Below are positions 50,576-58,506 of a stretch of 64,000 nucleotides of DNA, piece after piece. Location of the stretch: the NCBI RefSeq assembly GCF_013408335.1, contig NZ_JACBZR010000001.1, positions 1,116,001 through 1,180,000 on the forward strand, read 5' to 3'. The position numbers and the translations under genes are program-made. How positions within the stretch are numbered: position 1 is the stretch's first letter; each line of letters begins with the position of its first letter. This DNA comes from Nocardioides panzhihuensis. Its GTDB lineage: Bacteria; Actinomycetota; Actinomycetes; Propionibacteriales; Nocardioidaceae. The notes below the pieces were generated by a model. The model was not told the origin of the DNA and searched no databases. It saw only the letters and a program-made list of their open reading frames with translations.

Positions 50576-51226
50576 TCAGCTGGGGCAGAGGTCCCGGCGG
50601 CGTAGCCGTTCATCCTTGGGCGGCTCGGTCGGGTCGGCCAGCAGGCTGCGGTAGTCGTCGTGGCGCAACGGCCCGTCCGCGAGCTCGCCCGAGGACTTCG
50701 GCACCTGCAGCGGCTCGGCGTCGTACTCCATCTTCACCCGGTCCACGCCGGGGATCGAGGTCAGCGACAGCACGGTCTGCGCGGTGGCGAGCACGACCCG
50801 GTTGGTGGCGATCGTGTCGTCGGTGGCGATGCGGAGGTGGGCGGTGCGGTCGGTGATCTCCAGGAGCTCCAGCCATCCCTCCGGCGGCAGGGCAGTGCCG
50901 AGACCTGAGGCCAGGTCGACCTCCGACGGACCGTCGCCGAGCTGGTCGAGGATGTGCTCCGCGACCCCGTCGACGGTCTTGGAGCAGAAGCTGGCGGTGG
51001 GGCGACTGACGAGACGGTCCTCGCCGTTGACCCAGTAGAGCCGCGGCCCGGTGGCGCCCTGCGCTGCGCCCGGAGCGACGGCGGAGGCGTCGTCGAGCAG
51101 ATGGTAGGGAACCTCGGCGGGATCGACGGTCCGCACATCGTCGCTGCTCGGGACTCCGCACGCCGCCGCGCCGGCCAGCAGCAGGCCGGAGAGCACCGCC
51201 GCCCATGACGTACGCGCCGTCCTCAT
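50576..51226 (-). CDS. Lipoprotein with GerMN domain
   Basis: 216 aa from ATG 51226 with GGGAGG as SD; the ATG overlaps the kinase stop (ATGA). The N-terminus is MRTARTSWAAVLSGLLLAG then AAACGVPS, a lipobox with Cys near residue 25. Residues about 75-175 form a GerMN domain (VDGVAEHILDQLGDGPSEVD, then LLEITDRTAHLRIATDD and VLATAQTVLSLTSIPGVDRVKME). LpqB, the lipoprotein of MtrAB, also has GerMN plus a propeller; here only GerMN is present. It is third in the RR-kinase-lipoprotein operon and probably modulates the kinase. Confidence 0.88.
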   Translation of the reverse strand: MRTARTSWAAVLSGLLLAGAAACGVPSSDDVRTVDPAEVPYHLLDDASAVAPGAAQGATGPRLYWVNGEDRLVSRPTASFCSKTVDGVAEHILDQLGDGPSEVDLASGLGTALPPEGWLELLEITDRTAHLRIATDDTIATNRVVLATAQTVLSLTSIPGVDRVKMEYDAEPLQVPKSSGELADGPLRHDDYRSLLADPTEPPKDERLRRRDLCPS

Positions 51227-52611
51227 GTCACCTCCCGGCCCGATGCGGTCCGCGCCGTGGGAGCGAGGGGGAGCGAGAGCACGAAGTCCGCGCCGCTCGG
51301 GTCCGCATCGCGACACCAGACCGACCCGTCGTGCAGCTGAGCGGTCCGCTCCACGATGCTCAGGCCCAGCCCGCTCCCGGTCGTCGCGCCCCGCGCCCCC
51401 ATCCGGGAGAACCGGTCGAAGATGTGCTCGCGCGACTCGACGGGCACCCCGGGCCCGGAGTCCGCGACGTGGATCTCGGCGTCACCGCGGCGCGCGATGG
51501 CACGCACCGAGGTGAGGCCGCCGCCATGGGTCTGGGCGTTGCGGACCAGGTTGGCCAAGGCTCGGTGGAGCTGGAGCCGGTCGCCGTAGATCTCCAGGTC
51601 GTCGGGGACCTCGATGACCACGTCGTCGATGCCGTTGTCCGCGAGAGTCGCCGTGACTAGGTCGGCGACTCTCAGCACCTCCCACTCCGACTCCCGCACG
51701 CCCGCGTCGAGACGCCCCAGCGCGATGAGGTCTTCGAGCGCCCCGCGGAACCGTTCCAGCTCGCCGGCCATCAGGTCCACTGCGGTCGCGGAGCTGGGGG
51801 AGAGGTGCTTGTCGCCCTGCAGGACACCGAGGCTGGTGGTGAGGGTGGCCACCGGCGTACGAAGCTCGTGACTGACGTCGGCTGCGAAGCGGGCATCGTG
51901 GTCGAGCCGCTCGACCACGGTGTCGACCATGGTGTTGAACGACCCGGTCAGGGTCGCCAGGTCGGGGTCGTCGGTTGCCTCGACCCGGGTGTCGAGCTCG
52001 CCGGCGGAGATCCGCGCCGCGGCCAGGGCGACCTGGCGCAGCGGCCGCAGGACCCGCCGGGCGGCGTACCAGCCGAGCACGCCGCCGGCGATGGTGGTGA
52101 CCGCCGCCGAGATGGCGAGGGCGTAGCCCATCGTGTCGAGGGTCTCGCTGAGCTCCTTGGCGTAGGTGACCTCGTAGTAGTCGGCACCCACCCCCTCGAG
52201 CGGGATCCCGACGACGATGTTTGGCCGGTCGCCGGTGTCGGTCCAGGTCAGCGCGACGTCTCCGGCCCGGACGCTCGAGGCGACGTCGCTGGTGGCGTCG
52301 TGGACCTGGGTGGTGAGGTCGGAGGAGTACCACTGACCGTCCTTGTGGACGAACACCGTGGTGCGGCTCGGTTGGGCGATCTCGGCGAGAACCTCGGCGA
52401 CGTTGACCCCGTTCGTGCGCAGCCGCTCCTTGACGAGAGCGGCGTCGATGTAGGCCTGCTGCAGTGCGTTCCGCTCGCGCTGCGCGATCAGGTAGTGACG
52501 TGCCGAGAAGTAGGTGCTGAAGGCGAGGATCAGGCTGATCATCAGCGCGCCGGCCGCGAACGCCGCCACGACGTTGGCGCGGAGACCGCGCCGGCTCGGT
52601 CTCCGGTTCAT
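51223..52611 (-). CDS. Membrane sensor histidine kinase
   Basis: 462 aa from ATG 52611, overlapping the response regulator stop (ATGA). Topology: TM1 LRANVVAAFAAGALMISLIL, an extracytoplasmic domain (about residues 45-175), TM2 ALAISAAVTTIAGGVLGWYA, HAMP, then the phospho-acceptor box FAADVSHELRTPVATLTTS. The ATPase part has the N box HRALANLVRNAQTHGGG, DSGPGVP and GSGLGLSIVERTAQLHDG. All kinase motifs are intact. Partner of the OmpR-type regulator upstream and the GerMN lipoprotein downstream; an MtrB- or CseC-like envelope sensor. Confidence 0.93.
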   Translation of the reverse strand: MNRRPSRRGLRANVVAAFAAGALMISLILAFSTYFSARHYLIAQRERNALQQAYIDAALVKERLRTNGVNVAEVLAEIAQPSRTTVFVHKDGQWYSSDLTTQVHDATSDVASSVRAGDVALTWTDTGDRPNIVVGIPLEGVGADYYEVTYAKELSETLDTMGYALAISAAVTTIAGGVLGWYAARRVLRPLRQVALAAARISAGELDTRVEATDDPDLATLTGSFNTMVDTVVERLDHDARFAADVSHELRTPVATLTTSLGVLQGDKHLSPSSATAVDLMAGELERFRGALEDLIALGRLDAGVRESEWEVLRVADLVTATLADNGIDDVVIEVPDDLEIYGDRLQLHRALANLVRNAQTHGGGLTSVRAIARRGDAEIHVADSGPGVPVESREHIFDRFSRMGARGATTGSGLGLSIVERTAQLHDGSVWCRDADPSGADFVLSLPLAPTARTASGREVT

Positions 52612-53342
52612 CGCGGGTCCAGCCGATAGCCCAGGCCGCGGACGGTGGAGATGACGCCGCCTGCCTCCGGGTCCGTGTCGACCTTGTTGCGCAGGCGGCT
52701 GACGTGCACGTCGACGACCCGGACGTCGCCGTGATGGCCCTCGGGCCACATCTGGTTGACCAGGTTCTCGCGGGTCATCACCCTGCCGGGGCTGTTCGTC
52801 AGCGCGAGCAGGAGCTTGAACTCCGTGCTGGTCAGGTGCAGGTCCTCAGCGCCCCGGCGGAGGGTCGCGGCCTCCGGGTCGAAGACCAGCGGGCCGTCGG
52901 TCGAGTCGAGCACGATGCCGCTGGCAGGGGTGTAGCCGCCCTGGACAGGGACGAGGGGAAAGTCGGGGCGCCGCAGCGCGGCCCGGATCCGGGCCCTGAC
53001 CTCCGCCACGTCGAACGGCTTGCGCACGTAGTCGTCGGCCCCCGCCTCGAGCGCGGTGACCACGTCCTTGGCGCCGTCTCGGGCGCTGATCACGATGATC
53101 GGCGCGGTCGTTCGGGGGCGCACGCTCCGGATGAAGGTGAACCCGTCGATGCCACCGAGCATCAGGTCGACGAGCATCACGTCGAACGGCTCCTGGGCGT
53201 CGAGATCGAGGGCGATCTCGGCGTCGTCGGCTTCGCCGACCGCGTACCCCTCCTGCTCGAGGAAGAGCCGAAGGGACGTACGCAGCCCGTAGTCGTCCTC
53301 CAGGATGAGCACTCGCTTGGCTGCCTCTTGCACGTCCCGCAT
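52608..53342 (-). CDS. OmpR-family response regulator
   Basis: 244 aa from ATG 53342. Receiver domain: RVLILEDDYGLRTSLRLFLEQEGY, phospho-acceptor Asp in DVMLVDLMLGGIDGFTFIR, ISARDGAKDVVTALEAGADDYVRKPFD with the Thr/Ser-equivalent and Lys. The C-terminal winged helix is LTSTEFKLLLALTNSPGRVMTRENLVNQMWPEGHHGDVRVVDVHVSRLRNKV. First gene of an overlapping three-gene operon with the kinase and lipoprotein. It is divergent from a STAS-domain gene across 115 bp, where repeated TGACA-like words (GTGACACGAGACTGACATG) may be its target. Confidence 0.94.
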   Translation of the reverse strand: MRDVQEAAKRVLILEDDYGLRTSLRLFLEQEGYAVGEADDAEIALDLDAQEPFDVMLVDLMLGGIDGFTFIRSVRPRTTAPIIVISARDGAKDVVTALEAGADDYVRKPFDVAEVRARIRAALRRPDFPLVPVQGGYTPASGIVLDSTDGPLVFDPEAATLRRGAEDLHLTSTEFKLLLALTNSPGRVMTRENLVNQMWPEGHHGDVRVVDVHVSRLRNKVDTDPEAGGVISTVRGLGYRLDPR

Positions 53343-53457
53343 CGTCTCACCCGAACGGTCGGGAAACAGAGCCGTCGCGGGCCGCCGGCCGGAAGTGACA
53401 CGAGACTGACATGAAACTGCGAAAGGACCTCCACACACCGTAGGCAGGGTGGACGGC

Positions 53458-53802
53458 ATGAGCGAGGCGGAGTTCTACCCGGTGGACGAGACCATCATCG
53501 TGCCGTTCTCGGACGCGACCTGCCTGCGGGCGATCCACAACCTGCGATGGCGGTTGGCCGAGATGCTCGTGGGCGGTCCCGAGGCGGTCGTGGTCGACCT
53601 CGCGGGTCTGACCGGGTTCTCCTCGACGACCGTCGCGGCGCTGCTGTGGGCCAAGCGTCGCTGCGGGTCGAGGGGCGTGCCGCTCCGTCTCCGGAACGCC
53701 GATCCGGCGCTCGCCGGTCAGCTCCGCCGAGCCGGTCTCGACACCATCTGGGACATCCAGACGGCTCCGGCCGCATCCACCCCCACCCGAAAGGCCAACT
53801 GA
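53458..53802 (+). CDS. STAS-domain protein (anti-sigma factor antagonist-like)
   Basis: 114 aa from ATG 53458, with GGTGG 5 nt upstream; a GTG at 53449 is an alternative. The STAS fold is recognised by AVVVDLAGLTGFSSTTVAALLWAKRRCGSRGVPLRLRNADPALAGQLRRAGL. In antagonists such as RsbV the phosphorylated Ser follows a DLSGVxFIDSSGL pattern; here it is DLAGLTGFSSTTVAAL, with Ser residues in place. It pairs with the next gene through a 1-bp TGATG overlap, a typical RsbV-RsbW type arrangement. Confidence 0.8.
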   Translation: MSEAEFYPVDETIIVPFSDATCLRAIHNLRWRLAEMLVGGPEAVVVDLAGLTGFSSTTVAALLWAKRRCGSRGVPLRLRNADPALAGQLRRAGLDTIWDIQTAPAASTPTRKAN

Positions 53803-54191
53803 TGAGCAACCACGTCCACGAGACGGAACGCGAGCAGACGTTCGATCTGCTGACGCCGGACCAGGCGATGAACCAGGTGCGGGCGTGGACCGACTCACGG
53901 GTCGTCGGCGACCGCGCCGCCAACCGGCTCGAGGTCCTCGCCGCATTCGGCATCCACGTGGCCCTCTCGAACCTCCCCGGCGAGATCTGGGTGAAGCTGG
54001 CGTGGCGTACGCCGACCCGGATCGAGCTCTCCACGATCTGGACGCTCACCTCGATGCCGGCGTCCGCGCCCGAGCCCTACGTCGCCGAGAAGCTCACCGA
54101 CCTGGCCGGCTCATGGAGCTTCCACGAGCGTGTCGGCGGGGCCAGCCTCGTCTGCGAGGTCGAGGACCCGCCGAGGCCCGACGAGGCCTAG
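53802..54191 (+). CDS. Degenerate HATPase-fold protein (RsbW-like remnant)
   Basis: 129 aa, ATG overlapping the STAS stop. The helix-strand plan follows anti-sigma kinases: NRLEVLAAFGIHVALSNLPGEIWVKLAWRTPTRIELSTIWTL then VAEKLTDLAGSWSFHERVGGASLVCEVED, matching the terminal lvd-la-xWg-ggktVwf region. The catalytic N box (ExxxNAxxH) and the DxGxG and GxGL nucleotide loops are missing, so ATP binding is probably lost. It may bind its STAS partner or a sigma factor without kinase activity. Assignment is by fold pattern only. Confidence 0.5.
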   Translation: MSNHVHETEREQTFDLLTPDQAMNQVRAWTDSRVVGDRAANRLEVLAAFGIHVALSNLPGEIWVKLAWRTPTRIELSTIWTLTSMPASAPEPYVAEKLTDLAGSWSFHERVGGASLVCEVEDPPRPDEA

Positions 54192-54198
54192 CCCGGAC

Positions 54199-54783
54199 TC
54201 AGCGGTAGTCGTCGGAGAGCTGCGAGCCGATCTTGACCTGCGGCTTGGGCATACGCAGCGGGCGGATCTGGATGGCCCGCATGATCGCGTAGTAGGTGGT
54301 GCCCTTGAGGTCGTTGTCGGGGAAGCGGCGCTTGAGCTCCTTGCGGAGCAGGAAACGCAGCGTGATCAGGTTGATGATCACGGTGGCCATCACGACGAGC
54401 GTGAAGAGCTGGGAGTACATCGCCAGCTGGAGGCTGATGTAGGGCACCACCAACGCGATGATCAGCACCGGGAGCACAATCTCGGCGAAGGTGAACCGGG
54501 CGTCGATCCAATCACGGATGAAGCGCTTGACCGGGCCCTTGTCGCGCAGCGGCAGGTAGCGCTCGTCGCCGGTCTTCATCGCCTGGCGCATCTTGTCGCC
54601 GTGCTCGGCGCGCTGGGCGCGGTTGGCGGCGTTGATCTCCTTGCGCGAACGCGGTTGCTTGAGACGCGCCTTGCGAGCCGCTTCGGCTTCCTTGCGCGAT
54701 GGGGTCGGGCGACCCTTGCCGGTCTCTTTGACCGGGGTCTCGGGCTCGACGACCTGCTGGGCGGGGGACTTGCGACCGAACAA
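54199..54783 (-). CDS. DUF3043 membrane protein
   Basis: 194 aa. A basic, charged N-terminus (MFGRKSPAQQVVEPETPVKE, with many Arg/Lys to about residue 80; GDERYLPLRDKGPVKRFIRDWIDAR is the family signature) is followed by two hydrophobic helices, FAEIVLPVLIIALVVPYISL and LFTLVVMATVIINLITL, and a basic tail. DUF3043 proteins are conserved in actinobacteria; function is unknown. It faces away from the Psp operon and starts right after two direct repeats. Confidence 0.9.
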   Translation of the reverse strand: MFGRKSPAQQVVEPETPVKETGKGRPTPSRKEAEAARKARLKQPRSRKEINAANRAQRAEHGDKMRQAMKTGDERYLPLRDKGPVKRFIRDWIDARFTFAEIVLPVLIIALVVPYISLQLAMYSQLFTLVVMATVIINLITLRFLLRKELKRRFPDNDLKGTTYYAIMRAIQIRPLRMPKPQVKIGSQLSDDYR

Positions 54784-54804
54784 CGAAGGGACCTCTTACG
54801 TATC

Positions 54805-54858
54805 TGCTGAAGCGGGAGCCCGAAGCAACTGAGTCTTGCTGAGCGGAGCCCGAAGCAA
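54805..54858. repeat. Two direct copies of a GAGCCCGAAGCAA element upstream of the DUF3043 gene
   Basis: GCTGAAGCGGGAGCCCGAAGCAA-like sequence (54805-54827) recurs with small changes at 54838-54858, a 33-bp period. It lies in the 250-bp divergent region between the DUF3043 gene and pspA. No other feature is evident there. Confidence 0.5.
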
Positions 54859-55033
54859 AAACAGTGTTGGCTAGGACACGTACAGGATATCCCGAGGGAC
54901 CCGGACTACGAGTTTTGTGGACCCGGCCTAAGGTGAGAGGCAACACTTGTCCCAGGACGGCGAGAGTCCAGCGGCAAGCGACGACGCGGGGCGGCCGGCG
55001 GTCGGCCGCATATGAGAGGCGTAAAGGGAACCG

Positions 55034-55816
55034 ATGAGTGTGATGAAGCGGCTGAGCCTGGTCTTCAAGGCGAAGGCAAACAAGGCGCTCGACAAGGCCG
55101 AGGACCCACGGGAGGTGCTCGACTACAGCTACCAGAAGCAGCTTCAGATGCTGCAGCAGGTGCGTCGTGGCGTCGCGGACGTCGCGACCAGCCGCAAGCG
55201 CGTCGAGCTGCAGATCAACGGGCTCAAGCAGCAGTCCGACAAGCTCACCACGCAGGCCCAGAAGGCCATCGAGATGAACCGTGAGGATCTTGCCCGCGAG
55301 GCCCTCACGCGCAAGAGCGGCCTCACCCAGCAGATGAACGACCTCAACACCCAGCTGGGGACCCTTCAGGGCGAGGAGGAGAAGCTCACCCTCGCGCAGC
55401 AGCGGCTGCAGGCCAAGGTGGAGTCCTTCCGCACCAAGAAGGAGACCATCAAGGCGACCTACACCGCTGCCGAGGCGCAGACCCGGATCAACGAGGCGAT
55501 CTCCGGCATCGGCGAGGAGATGGGCGACGTCGGCATGGCCATGCAGCGTGCCGAGGACAAGACCCTGGAGATGCAGGCTCGCGCCGGTGCCGTCGACGAG
55601 CTGCTCGCCTCCGGTGCTCTCGACGACCTCACCGCCGGTCCCACCGACGACATCACCCGCCAGCTCGACGCGCTCAGCTCGACCAACGACGTCGAGGCGG
55701 AGCTCGCCGCGCTCAAGGGCCTCAGCTCCCCGCAGCAGACGCAGGCGCTGCCCAGTGCCGACGCCAACGCGCCGGTCATCGACGTGGAGTCGACCGAGAA
55801 GAAGGCCGAGCAGTGA
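55034..55816 (+). CDS. pspA: PspA/IM30 family protein
   Basis: 260 aa, almost entirely coiled coil: MSVMKRLSLVFKAKANKALDKAEDPREVLDYSYQKQLQML leads into long amphipathic helices to about residue 200, with N-terminal basic amphipathic helix for membrane binding. PspA oligomers support membranes under stress. A low-complexity C-terminal extension beyond residue 215 contains acidic residues. It starts an operon with pspAA (GTGA overlap), htpX and pspAB, the actinobacterial variant of the Psp system. Confidence 0.93.
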   Translation: MSVMKRLSLVFKAKANKALDKAEDPREVLDYSYQKQLQMLQQVRRGVADVATSRKRVELQINGLKQQSDKLTTQAQKAIEMNREDLAREALTRKSGLTQQMNDLNTQLGTLQGEEEKLTLAQQRLQAKVESFRTKKETIKATYTAAEAQTRINEAISGIGEEMGDVGMAMQRAEDKTLEMQARAGAVDELLASGALDDLTAGPTDDITRQLDALSSTNDVEAELAALKGLSSPQQTQALPSADANAPVIDVESTEKKAEQ

Positions 55817-56091
55817 TCGTACGCATCATGGGCGAGGGCCAGTACGACCTCGACGAGGCCTCTGTCGACAAGCTCAACGAGCTCGACGCCGCGGTCGAAG
55901 CTGCCTGCAAGGGCACCGACGAGGACGTCTTCGACGCGGCCCTGGCCGCGTTGCTCGATGGCGTACGGTCAATGGGCACCGCCCACCCGGTCGACGCGAT
56001 CGACTCCTCCGACCTGATCCTCCCCGGACCCGGCTCCACGCTCGCCGAGGTCTCCGAGATGCTGGGCGACGAGGGCCTCATCCCCGGCTGA
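55813..56091 (+). CDS. pspAA: PspA-associated protein PspAA
   Basis: 92 aa from GTG 55813 overlapping the pspA stop. MIVRIMGEGQYDLDEASVDKLNELDAAVEAA and a C-terminal SSDLILPGPGSTLAEVSEMLGDEGLIPG match the PspAA domain, a small helix-strand protein found almost only beside pspA. It probably binds or tunes PspA. Overlaps htpX by one base. Confidence 0.88.
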   Translation: MIVRIMGEGQYDLDEASVDKLNELDAAVEAACKGTDEDVFDAALAALLDGVRSMGTAHPVDAIDSSDLILPGPGSTLAEVSEMLGDEGLIPG

Positions 56092-56999
56092 TGTCACGCT
56101 TCCAGGGGGATGCCGGGCTGACCGTCCGGATGACCACGGTGATGTTCCTGCTCGGCGCGCTGTTCGTCGGGCTCATCGTGGCGCTGATGTTCGTGATGCC
56201 GGCGCAGTGGGCGCCGATCATCGGCATCATCGGTCTCGGCATCGCCTGGTGGCAGTGGTACTCCTCCGACACCCTCGCGATGCGCGCCATGGGCGCGCGC
56301 GAGGTGTCGGTCCAGGAGGCGCCCGAGCTGCACGCGATGATCGACCGGCTGTGCACCCTGGCCGACATGCCGAAGCCTCGGGTTGGGATCGCCCACACCG
56401 ACATGCCCAACGCCTTCGCCACCGGCCGCTCGCCCAAGCGCTCCGCGGTCGTGGTGACCACCGGCATCATGCAGCGGCTGAGCGCCGAGGAGCTGGAGGG
56501 CGTGCTCGCTCACGAGCTCTCTCATGTCGCCCACCGCGACGTGCTCGTGATGACGGTCGCCTCCTCGGCAGGCATCGTGGCCGGGATGCTGAGCCGGGGC
56601 TCCCAGTACGGCGCGTACGCGGGTGGCGGCCGCCGCGACGGCAACAACGCTCTCCCGGTGTGGCTGGTGGTGCTGCTGGTGTCGCTGGCCGTCTACGCCG
56701 TGTCATGGGTGCTGCTGCGGATGCTGTCGCGCTACCGCGAGCTGGCCGCCGACCGTGCCGGCGCGCACCTGACCATGAAGCCGGGCGCGCTGGCCAGCGC
56801 GCTGCAGAAGATCACCGGCGAGATCTCCGCGATCCCGAGCCGGGACCTGCGATCCTCGCAGGCGATGAACGCGTTCTTCATCGCACCGGCGATCAGCGGT
56901 CAGTCGCTGCGTACGCTGACCTCGACGCACCCCTCGCTGGAGCAGCGCCTGGAGCAGCTCGCCCGGATCGAGGCCGAGCTCGGCCGTCCGGCGCAGTGA
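56091..56999 (+). CDS. htpX: M48 family membrane zinc metalloprotease (HtpX-like)
   Basis: 302 aa. Two N-terminal membrane helices (TTVMFLLGALFVGLIVALMF and APIIGIIGLGIAWWQW), then the catalytic HELSH at 141-145 in GVLAHELSHVAHRD, a third zinc ligand Glu in YRELAADRAGAHL, and two further helices near 165-205. HtpX degrades damaged membrane proteins. In actinobacteria it is often inside the psp operon, as here, with a TGATG junction to pspAA. Confidence 0.92.
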   Translation: MSRFQGDAGLTVRMTTVMFLLGALFVGLIVALMFVMPAQWAPIIGIIGLGIAWWQWYSSDTLAMRAMGAREVSVQEAPELHAMIDRLCTLADMPKPRVGIAHTDMPNAFATGRSPKRSAVVVTTGIMQRLSAEELEGVLAHELSHVAHRDVLVMTVASSAGIVAGMLSRGSQYGAYAGGGRRDGNNALPVWLVVLLVSLAVYAVSWVLLRMLSRYRELAADRAGAHLTMKPGALASALQKITGEISAIPSRDLRSSQAMNAFFIAPAISGQSLRTLTSTHPSLEQRLEQLARIEAELGRPAQ

Positions 57000-57016
57000 C
57001 GACGTAAGGTCGCTCT

Positions 57017-57604
57017 GTGGGTTTCTGGGATGTCATCACGGGTCGTACGCGACCGAAGCAGGCCAACCTCGACGCGCTGTTCGCAGTGCCGACCGCCGCA
57101 CTCACCATGCAGACCTCGCTCGGGCTGGTCCCGACGGGGGACGGGGCGGTCTGCTACCGCGCCGCCGCAGGGGCAGGGTTCGCCGGCACGCAGGACGACG
57201 TCGTCGAGCTGCTCGGGGCCTCCGAGGCAGCGCCGAAGGTGTCCACGAGCGTCGACGAGTTCGGCTTCACCTGGCTCAGCGTCGACCACGAGCCCCTGGA
57301 CCCGGCCAACCCCGACATCACCGGTCTGGTCACCGACCTCCACGCGGTCAACACCACGTTGGAGATGAACGGCTTCGGGCCGGGGCTGCTCTGCTCGCTG
57401 ATCGGCTTCGAGGGTGCCGACGGGCGCAGCGTGGGCCTGATCTACCTCTACAAGCAGGGCACCTTCTACCCCTTCGTCCCGACCGGTCCGCAGCAGCGTG
57501 ACAACCTTCTCGAGATCAACGTCCGCACCGCGATCGAGGGCGATCTCCCGGTCGAGAAGGACCTCTCCCGCTGGCTCGCGGTCTGGGGCGCTCCGGGGCT
57601 CTGA
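57017..57604 (+). CDS. pspAB: PspA-associated protein PspAB
   Basis: 195 aa from a GTG start. MGFWDVITGRTRPKQANLDALFAVPTAALTMQ, then VSTSVDEFGFTWLSVDHE, LVTDLHAVNTTLEMNGFGPGLLCSLIGF and LIYLYKQGTFYPFVP identify the PspAB family, known only from psp-htpX contexts in actinobacteria. Function unknown; the gene is 17 bp after htpX and closes the module. Confidence 0.88.
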   Translation: MGFWDVITGRTRPKQANLDALFAVPTAALTMQTSLGLVPTGDGAVCYRAAAGAGFAGTQDDVVELLGASEAAPKVSTSVDEFGFTWLSVDHEPLDPANPDITGLVTDLHAVNTTLEMNGFGPGLLCSLIGFEGADGRSVGLIYLYKQGTFYPFVPTGPQQRDNLLEINVRTAIEGDLPVEKDLSRWLAVWGAPGL

Positions 57605-57632
57605 GGTCGATCCGAGAGATTGTGAGACCGAC

Positions 57633-58406
57633 ATGGAACGGGCATTGAGCTTCGGCGCGGTCGCGGAGGACTACGAGCGCTACCGTCCCGGCTATCCAGA
57701 CGACCTGGTCGCGCTGGTGAGCGAAGTCGCCGAGGGCTCGGTGCGACGGGCAATCGAGATCGGTGCCGGGACCGGAAAGGCGACCCGGGTGTTCGCCGCG
57801 GCCGGGATCGACGTGGTCGCGACCGATCCCGATGCCGACATGCTCGCCGTTCTCCGGCGCGAGTGTGCGGGCCTGCCGGTGACCACTGTGCGCGCCACCG
57901 TGGAGGAGCTCGATCCGGCGGCGTACGAGCCATTCGACCTGCTCTTCGCTGCCGCCGCCTGGCACTGGACCGCGCCGGCGACTCGGTGGGACCGTGCCAC
58001 CGCCCTGGTCCGCCTCGGGGGAGCCGTGGCGTTCTTCGGCGGCCCGTTCGTGCTGGCCGACGACAAGCTCGCTGCCGTCGAGGAAGGGATGGTCGCGGCG
58101 TACGCCCCGGCGGGTCGCCACATCCCGCCGCCGTCCGCGGCGGATGCGCCGATGCTGTTTCCCGGGGACGAGATGCTCGCCGACGATCGACTGATCGACG
58201 TGCGCGAGCGCGAGGTGCCGCGCCGGTTCACCTTCGCTCGCGATGACTACCTGCGCCACCTCGACACCATCTCAGCGATCCGGATCCTCCCGGCCGCCGA
58301 CCGGTCTGCCCTCTTCGCCGACTTGGCAGGAGCTCTCCCGGACCAGGTCAAGGTACGTGCGGACCTGATGGTGCACACCGCACGCCGAGTCGACGTCAGC
58401 GTCTGA
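57633..58406 (+). CDS. Class I SAM-dependent methyltransferase (methyltransferase type 11-like)
   Basis: 257 aa from ATG 57633. The Nocardia/Streptomyces-type start FGAVAEDYERYRPGYPDDLV precedes motif I RAIEIGAGTGKATRVFAAAG, then VVATDPDADMLAVLR and LLFAAAAWHWTAPATRWDRA. The C-terminal region has RRFTFARDDYLRHLDTISAI. This pattern matches small-molecule methyltransferases; substrate unknown. It lies 28 bp after pspAB and 100 bp before the next two-component system. Confidence 0.88.
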   Translation: MERALSFGAVAEDYERYRPGYPDDLVALVSEVAEGSVRRAIEIGAGTGKATRVFAAAGIDVVATDPDADMLAVLRRECAGLPVTTVRATVEELDPAAYEPFDLLFAAAAWHWTAPATRWDRATALVRLGGAVAFFGGPFVLADDKLAAVEEGMVAAYAPAGRHIPPPSAADAPMLFPGDEMLADDRLIDVREREVPRRFTFARDDYLRHLDTISAIRILPAADRSALFADLAGALPDQVKVRADLMVHTARRVDVSV

Positions 58407-58506
58407 GCGGGGCGGAGCCGTCCAGACGGCGGCTCGTCGGCGAAGACATCGACACGCTTCAGCGGCTTCACAAGCAACACACAGCAAACAGCCGCATGAT
58501 GGAGTC

